Positions 59,923 through 64,000 of a DNA stretch of 64,000 nucleotides are shown piece by piece. The stretch comes from Dehalococcoidia bacterium (GTDB taxonomy: Bacteria > Chloroflexota > Dehalococcoidia > DSTF01 > JACRBR01). The DNA is taken from contig JAJTXQ010000009.1 of the NCBI GenBank assembly GCA_021462855.1, positions 1-64,000 of the forward strand, read 5' to 3'. Both the position numbers and the translations under genes were made by a program. The notes beneath the pieces were generated by a model. That model had not been told where the DNA came from and searched no databases. It was given only the letters and a program-made list of their open reading frames with translations. Within the stretch, counting starts at the first letter, position 1, and every line of letters starts with the position of its first letter.

Positions 59923-61116
59923 GTGGCCCTGGAAGCACGTAGCACGGTACGACCGAATCTCGGTTCCGCGCGGGTGGCGCGCGAGCCGGCTCCCAGCTTC
60001 GTGTCAATCATCATGCCCTGCCTTAACGAGGAAGCTGCCGTGACCGATTGCGTTGAACAGGCCCTCGGCTGGCTCAACGCGACGCAGACGCGCGGCGAAG
60101 TCATCGTCGTGGACAACGGCTCGGCCGATGCCAGCGCGGCGCGCGCCGCCGCGGCCGGCGCTCGTGTCGTGAACGAGTCGGCGCGCGGCTACGGACACGC
60201 TCTCCTGCGCGGCATCGCGGAAGCCCGTGGCGATGTGCTGGTCATGGGCGACTGCGACGGGACGTACGACTTCGGCAACCTGACCGCACTCATCCAGCCA
60301 CTCCGCGACGGGTACGACGTCTCCATCGGGAACCGCTATTCGGGTGGCATCGCTCAGGGCGCCATGACCTGGAGCCACCGGTACATCGGCACGCCGGTGA
60401 TCTCGATGCTGTTGCAAATCTTCGCTGGTGTGCAGCACGGCGACAGCCAGTGCGGCCTGCGCGCGTTCACTCGACGCGCCGTCGAGGCGCTTGACTTGCG
60501 GTCAGGGGGAATGGAGTTCGCGTCGGAGATGCTCCTGAAGGCATCCCGTCGCCACCTGCGCGTCGCCGAAGTGCCGATCACGTACGAGGTGCGAATCGGT
60601 GAGACGAAGCTCCGCACCATGCCGGACGGGTGGCGCCACCTGCGATTCCTCCTGCTCGCCACGCCGACATGGCTCTATCTGATCCCGGGCCTCCTGCTGG
60701 CGGCGCTCGGTATCGCCACGGTCGCGTGGTCGTTCCTGCCGTCCCGTTCCGTGGACGTGGGCCAGTTCCACTGGCAACCAGTCTTCGCAGGCCCGATCTT
60801 CCTCATCGTTGGCATCAACGCGCTTGCGCTAGGCCTTGTCTCACGGATGCATACCGATGCCATCGGGCTGACCAGCCCTGGCCCGCTCTCGCGCTTCTAC
60901 CGGAGGTGGGTGAGCTTTGAGCGTCTCGCGGCGACGGGCGGGCTGCTCGTGCTCGCCGGCGTTGCCGTGGACATCATGCTGTTCTGGCTCGGCGAAGTGC
61001 GGGGGGTGCTCCTCACCGACCGGCAAGCGCTCGCGTCGCTTGCCCAAATGTCGATCATCGCCGGCGCTAACCTGGTGCTCGCCGGAGGACTCGGCGGACT
61101 CCTGCGCAACGACTGA
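59923..61116 (+). CDS. GT2 family polyprenyl-phosphate sugar transferase
   Basis: 397 residues from GTG 59923 (AAGGAGG six bases upstream). The N-terminal GT-A domain has SIIMPCLNEEAAVTDC, VIVVDNGSADAS and the metal site region VMGDCDGTYDF, as in DPM1-type enzymes. The C-terminal 150 residues contain about four membrane helices (YLIPGLLLAALGIATVAWSFL). It likely transfers a sugar from a nucleotide donor to polyprenyl phosphate, making the donor for the divergent GT-C enzyme; this pairing is inference. Confidence 0.9.
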   Translation: MALEARSTVRPNLGSARVAREPAPSFVSIIMPCLNEEAAVTDCVEQALGWLNATQTRGEVIVVDNGSADASAARAAAAGARVVNESARGYGHALLRGIAEARGDVLVMGDCDGTYDFGNLTALIQPLRDGYDVSIGNRYSGGIAQGAMTWSHRYIGTPVISMLLQIFAGVQHGDSQCGLRAFTRRAVEALDLRSGGMEFASEMLLKASRRHLRVAEVPITYEVRIGETKLRTMPDGWRHLRFLLLATPTWLYLIPGLLLAALGIATVAWSFLPSRSVDVGQFHWQPVFAGPIFLIVGINALALGLVSRMHTDAIGLTSPGPLSRFYRRWVSFERLAATGGLLVLAGVAVDIMLFWLGEVRGVLLTDRQALASLAQMSIIAGANLVLAGGLGGLLRND

Positions 61117-61124
61117 GGCGGCGC

Positions 61125-62171
61125 GTGCATGACCGCGGCAGTGCCCCCATGACGCAGCGTCATCGCCGGGGTGCGCCGGCGCGATACGCCTTGCTCGCGC
61201 TGCGCTTCGTCGGACCGCTGCTGCTCGTCGCGCTGCTCGTCTGGGTGGTGGACCTCCGCAAGGCCGTGCGCGCGCTCGCAGACGCCGACCTGGCGTGGGT
61301 CCTCTGTTGTATCGCAGCCTTCCACGCCGTCATGCTGCTGCGCGCCGCCCGGTGGGCGGCCATTCATGCGCTCTTCAAGCTGGGCCGCCTGGGGTTGATG
61401 TACAACCTGCGCCTTTCATACGCGACCGGCATCGCCTCGCTCGTCGTGCCTCAGTTCATCAGTCCGTTTGCTCGTTTTGTCATGCTTGTCCAGGATGGCT
61501 ACCCGCGGGCACGGTCGGGCGCGGCGGCGCTCCTTGAGAAGGCCGGAGACCTGTGCACGTACGTCGCGATCGGCGTGCCGGGACTGCTGTACATCGCCGC
61601 GCGCGAAGGGCATGCGGCGTACGCATGGGCTGGCGGCGCGGCCGCCCTGGCCGCCGCCGTGGCCGCCGCCGGGACGATGCGGGGTCGCGTCGGCGGCGTC
61701 GCGGACTTCATCCTGCGGCGGGTTGGCCCCCCGGAGGCGCCGTCGGCCGCGCGCGGCGTCGAAGAAGTCATTGATTCGCGGAATGGCGCACACCTGGCGG
61801 CATTCGCGGGCACGTCGCTCGCCACCGGTTTCCTGCAGCTCATCGCCACCTACGTTGCGGTCCGCGCGCTTGGCCTCGATCTTGCCTTCACGTATGTGGC
61901 GGCGGCGTGGGGCGTCGTCGCCCTCACGATGTTGCTGCCGATCTCGGTCAACGGCCTTGGGACGCGCGAAGGCGTGTACGTCGCAGTCTTCGCCGCGCAG
62001 GGCGTGGGACGAGAGGACGCGTTTGCTGTGAGCCTGCTCGTCGTCGCCGCGTCGCTGGCCGCCGCCGCGCCGGGCGTGCTCGAGTGGCTGTACCGCGCCG
62101 CGTGGCCGAAGCGCCGTACGGCGGCGTTCGCCCCTTCTGCCGAACGAACCGCGGAATCATCGCCGACATGA
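61125..62171 (+). CDS. Lysylphosphatidylglycerol-synthase-like (UPF0104) membrane protein
   Basis: 348 residues (GTG 61125; ATG 61149 is an alternative) with about eight membrane helices and the UPF0104/LPG synthase TM pattern: RAARWAAIHALFKLG, YATGIASLVVPQFISPFARFVMLVQDG, and LLPISVNGLGTREGVYVAVFAAQG, whose GxGxREG motif is characteristic. Members are flippases or lipid-modifying enzymes. The stop overlaps the next gene by four bases. Confidence 0.87.
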   Translation: MHDRGSAPMTQRHRRGAPARYALLALRFVGPLLLVALLVWVVDLRKAVRALADADLAWVLCCIAAFHAVMLLRAARWAAIHALFKLGRLGLMYNLRLSYATGIASLVVPQFISPFARFVMLVQDGYPRARSGAAALLEKAGDLCTYVAIGVPGLLYIAAREGHAAYAWAGGAAALAAAVAAAGTMRGRVGGVADFILRRVGPPEAPSAARGVEEVIDSRNGAHLAAFAGTSLATGFLQLIATYVAVRALGLDLAFTYVAAAWGVVALTMLLPISVNGLGTREGVYVAVFAAQGVGREDAFAVSLLVVAASLAAAAPGVLEWLYRAAWPKRRTAAFAPSAERTAESSPT

Positions 62172-63112
62172 CACGCCGCACATACGAGCTCACGACCGGC
62201 CTTCACCTTGCCGTGCATACCCGGGACGAGCCAGCGCTGTTCCGGTCACTCTTCGGGACGGTCGAGGAACGCACGCTGCGCGCGGACATTGACCTGTCGC
62301 TGAGCATGCGCCTTCGCGAGCCGAGCGAGCGTGGCCGCTACAAGGGCATTCCGTGGGGAATCAACGCGCGCGAGCAGGATGGCGGTATCGCTCTCGCGTT
62401 CGGCGCGCCGTTCTTCACGGCGTACCTTGCGTTGCACCTCGCGGTCATCCCGGCCGCCCAGGCCATGCTGCGACGCGCTGGCCGAGCGCTCGTGGCCGGC
62501 GCCGCGGTCCAGACGCCGGGCGGCGCCACGCTGTTCCTGGGAGGGACCGGCGCGGGCAAGACAGGCGCCATGCTCCGCGCCGTCGCCGCTGGAGCTCACC
62601 CTGTCGGCGACGAATACGTTGCGCTCGGCGCTGGCGGTGAACTCGACTCACTCCTTCACGGCGTGGCCGTCCGCCGCAATCTGCGTATCGATGCGCCCGC
62701 GCTCTACGGGCGCCTGTCGCGCCGCGATCGCGGGCTGGTCACGTTGTTTCACGTCGGCGCGCTCGCGAGCGGAGGGCGCTTGCGTCCGCTCCTGCACGTC
62801 GCGTGGCCACAGCTTGGCCTGCTTCAGGAGCGCGCTGAATCGAGCGTGGCGCGAGCGGTATGGATCGATGCCGGCGCGCGCGAGCCGCACGCCGTGACTC
62901 CCGCCGAAATCGCGACTCGCGCGGCACGCCACATGGAAGCGCGCGCCGCCGCCTACGGCTCCCCGATCCCGGCGCTTGGCATCGGCACGCCGGGCGACGA
63001 CCGCGCGGTCCTCGAACGCGCCCTCGCTTCGGCGGAATGCTACGTCGCACCCTCGGCGCTGGCTGCGGCGCTCAGTGGCGCGCCCGCGCAGGAAGCGAGT
63101 CTCACCCATTGA
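62168..63112 (+). CDS. HPr kinase-like P-loop protein
   Basis: 314 residues. The P-loop GGTGAGKT is at 125-132 in ATLFLGGTGAGKTGAML. The acidic segment HPVGDEYVAL about 25 residues later matches the HPr-kinase C-terminal fold. The N-terminal 110 residues are a separate alpha/beta domain. HprK-like proteins of this kind occur next to glycosyltransferases and peptide-modification genes; their substrates are mostly unknown. Coupled to neighbours by ATGA at the start and TTGA at the stop. Confidence 0.8.
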   Translation: MTRRTYELTTGLHLAVHTRDEPALFRSLFGTVEERTLRADIDLSLSMRLREPSERGRYKGIPWGINAREQDGGIALAFGAPFFTAYLALHLAVIPAAQAMLRRAGRALVAGAAVQTPGGATLFLGGTGAGKTGAMLRAVAAGAHPVGDEYVALGAGGELDSLLHGVAVRRNLRIDAPALYGRLSRRDRGLVTLFHVGALASGGRLRPLLHVAWPQLGLLQERAESSVARAVWIDAGAREPHAVTPAEIATRAARHMEARAAAYGSPIPALGIGTPGDDRAVLERALASAECYVAPSALAAALSGAPAQEASLTH

Positions 63113-63771
63113 GCGACCGCCTGCCCGCTTCCACCGACGGCTTCGACCCCAGGACGCACTATCGCCAACCCGCTGTCGCCCGGTCGTATGACCGCGTGCG
63201 GTTCGGAGGCGTGAGCGGCTCCCTCGTCCATGCGCTCGAGCGGCGCATGATCCTGCGCGCGCTAGGCGCGGCCGGCGGCCTCCGCACCGTACTGGACCTG
63301 CCTGTCGGGACCGGGCGTCTCATCCCCGCCCTGCGAGAGGCCGGGTACGAACCCATCGGCGCCGATATCGCATCCGGGATGGTTGCGCGCGCGCGCGACC
63401 GGGTTGCGGGCACGCCGCTCATCGTGGCGGATGGCGACGCGCTACCTCTCCGCGGCGATTCGGTCGACGCCGTTGTCTGTCTGCGCCTTCTTCCCCACCT
63501 GGACCAACCGGCCCGAGAGCGGCTTCTGCGCGAGGCTGCGCGCGTCGCGCGGGTGGAGGTCGTGGCTGTCTACCAGCCGCACAAACTCACGATGTGGTAC
63601 GCCCTCCGCAGCATCGTCCTCCGACAGCGGTTGCCGCGGCACTACGTGTCGCACGATGACATCATCGAGGAGGCAGCGCGGTGCGGGCTGGTCGTGCGCG
63701 CATCCGTCCCGTTGCTTCCGGCTGTGTTCATGGAGCGCGCATTCGTGTTCGTGCACGCGAGCCCGCGATGA
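63109..63771 (+). CDS. SAM-dependent class I methyltransferase
   Basis: 220 residues from TTG 63109 (overlaps the upstream stop as TTGA). Motif I is RTVLDLPVGTGRLIPALREAGYEPIGADIASGM, followed by VADGDALPLRGDSVDAVVCLRLLPHL, the typical Methyltransf_11 layout. The motif I Gly pattern LPVGTG is slightly unusual. It would methylate a small molecule or glycolipid; the substrate is unknown. Stop overlaps the next gene as ATGA. Confidence 0.87.
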   Translation: MSDRLPASTDGFDPRTHYRQPAVARSYDRVRFGGVSGSLVHALERRMILRALGAAGGLRTVLDLPVGTGRLIPALREAGYEPIGADIASGMVARARDRVAGTPLIVADGDALPLRGDSVDAVVCLRLLPHLDQPARERLLREAARVARVEVVAVYQPHKLTMWYALRSIVLRQRLPRHYVSHDDIIEEAARCGLVVRASVPLLPAVFMERAFVFVHASPR

Positions 63772-64000
63772 CGCGTGAGCCCGAGGGCGCGGGCACGCTC
63801 CGGACACCTGGATGGGCGCTCATCCATCACGCGCCCGGCGCGCCCGCGCTGGCGCTCGTTGCGTGGGCCCTCGCAATCGCAGCGCTCGGACGCGGCATGG
63901 ACGGAGTCCTGCGCGCGAGCATCCTCGAGCCGCTGCTGGTCCTCATCGCGCTGCCGCTGGCGATTGAGTTGCCGCGACGTGTCGCCCTGGCCGCCGGCTC
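63768..64000 (+). CDS. Membrane protein, 3' end outside window
   Basis: The first 77 residues of a frame starting at ATG 63768 (ATGA overlap with the methyltransferase stop) and open to the right edge. Two hydrophobic segments (APALALVAWALAIAALG and ILEPLLVLIALPLAIEL) are visible, so it is likely a membrane enzyme or transporter of the same cluster. Too short to classify. Confidence 0.6.
   Translation, partial: MTREPEGAGTLRTPGWALIHHAPGAPALALVAWALAIAALGRGMDGVLRASILEPLLVLIALPLAIELPRRVALAAG

Overview
The window is about 70% GC, gene-dense bacterial chromosomal DNA. Long Thr/Pro linkers of the PTxTPT type occur on surface proteins. It also carries a type IV pilus operon with PilB, PilC, PilT and PilM/N/O-like proteins, a Leu-specific T-box leader, several DUF1566 (Lcl-type) secreted proteins and many apparently leaderless promoters. 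Together these point to a Chloroflexota-like organism, perhaps near the Dehalococcoidia, or a deep high-GC relative. This placement is inference: there is no rRNA gene in the window. I see no phage, insertion sequence, CRISPR array or plasmid replication gene.

Layout. 1-3.1 kb: a von Willebrand A surface protein running off the left edge and an MFS exporter, both on the minus strand. 3.2-9.1 kb: tRNA-Ala(GGC), a DinB-fold protein, then a T-box leader with a CUC (Leu) specifier ahead of mgtC-leuS and a SnoaL-like gene, followed by a small beta-carbonic-anhydrase-like protein and two FMN split-barrel proteins. 9.2-17.8 kb: sulfur, acyl-CoA and one-carbon metabolism (persulfide dioxygenase-rhodanese fusion, crotonase, acyl-CoA dehydrogenase, formyltransferase), a serine acetyltransferase, a ferredoxin-NADP reductase, a GNAT protein and leucyl aminopeptidase. 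18-20 kb: a small unknown gene and an arsR-arsM-moaD arsenic cassette. 20-25 kb, minus strand: ADP-ribosylglycohydrolase coupled to an M1 peptidase with HEAT repeats, a zinc-ribbon protein and an SGNH hydrolase. 25-33 kb: beta-glucosidase, secreted proteins and lipoproteins, thymidylate kinase, adenylosuccinate synthetase and a TAP-like hydrolase.

33.3-44.6 kb is one plus-strand type IV pilus operon: major pilin, PilB, PilC, a PilV-like minor pilin, a large minor pilin carrying three repeated C-terminal domains, an accessory protein, PilO-like, PilM, PilN, a 53-residue Pro-rich ORF, PilT and a DUF2723 glycosyltransferase-like membrane protein. From pilC onward nearly every junction is a 4-base stop/start overlap. 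44.7-49.5 kb holds a UspA protein, an ArsR repressor with a double SRPBCC protein, an unusual LuxR-HTH plus ClpX-type zinc-finger protein, and two tandem DUF1566 proteins. 49.8-58.4 kb holds a berberine-bridge-type flavoprotein, a fused double CaiB CoA-transferase, acyltransferase 3, a lone receiver domain, another DUF1566 protein and a large lipoprotein. 58.5-64 kb is an envelope glycan or lipid cluster: GT39-like, GT2, LPG-synthase-like flippase, HprK-like P-loop protein, methyltransferase and a truncated membrane protein.

No single gene set is clearly a new defence or mobile system. The most unusual items are the recurring TAnnnT-N6/7-start (leaderless) promoter architecture, the T-box that drives mgtC as well as leuS, the pilin-adhesin fusion, and the HTH/ClpX-zinc-finger protein with an internal ribosome binding site.
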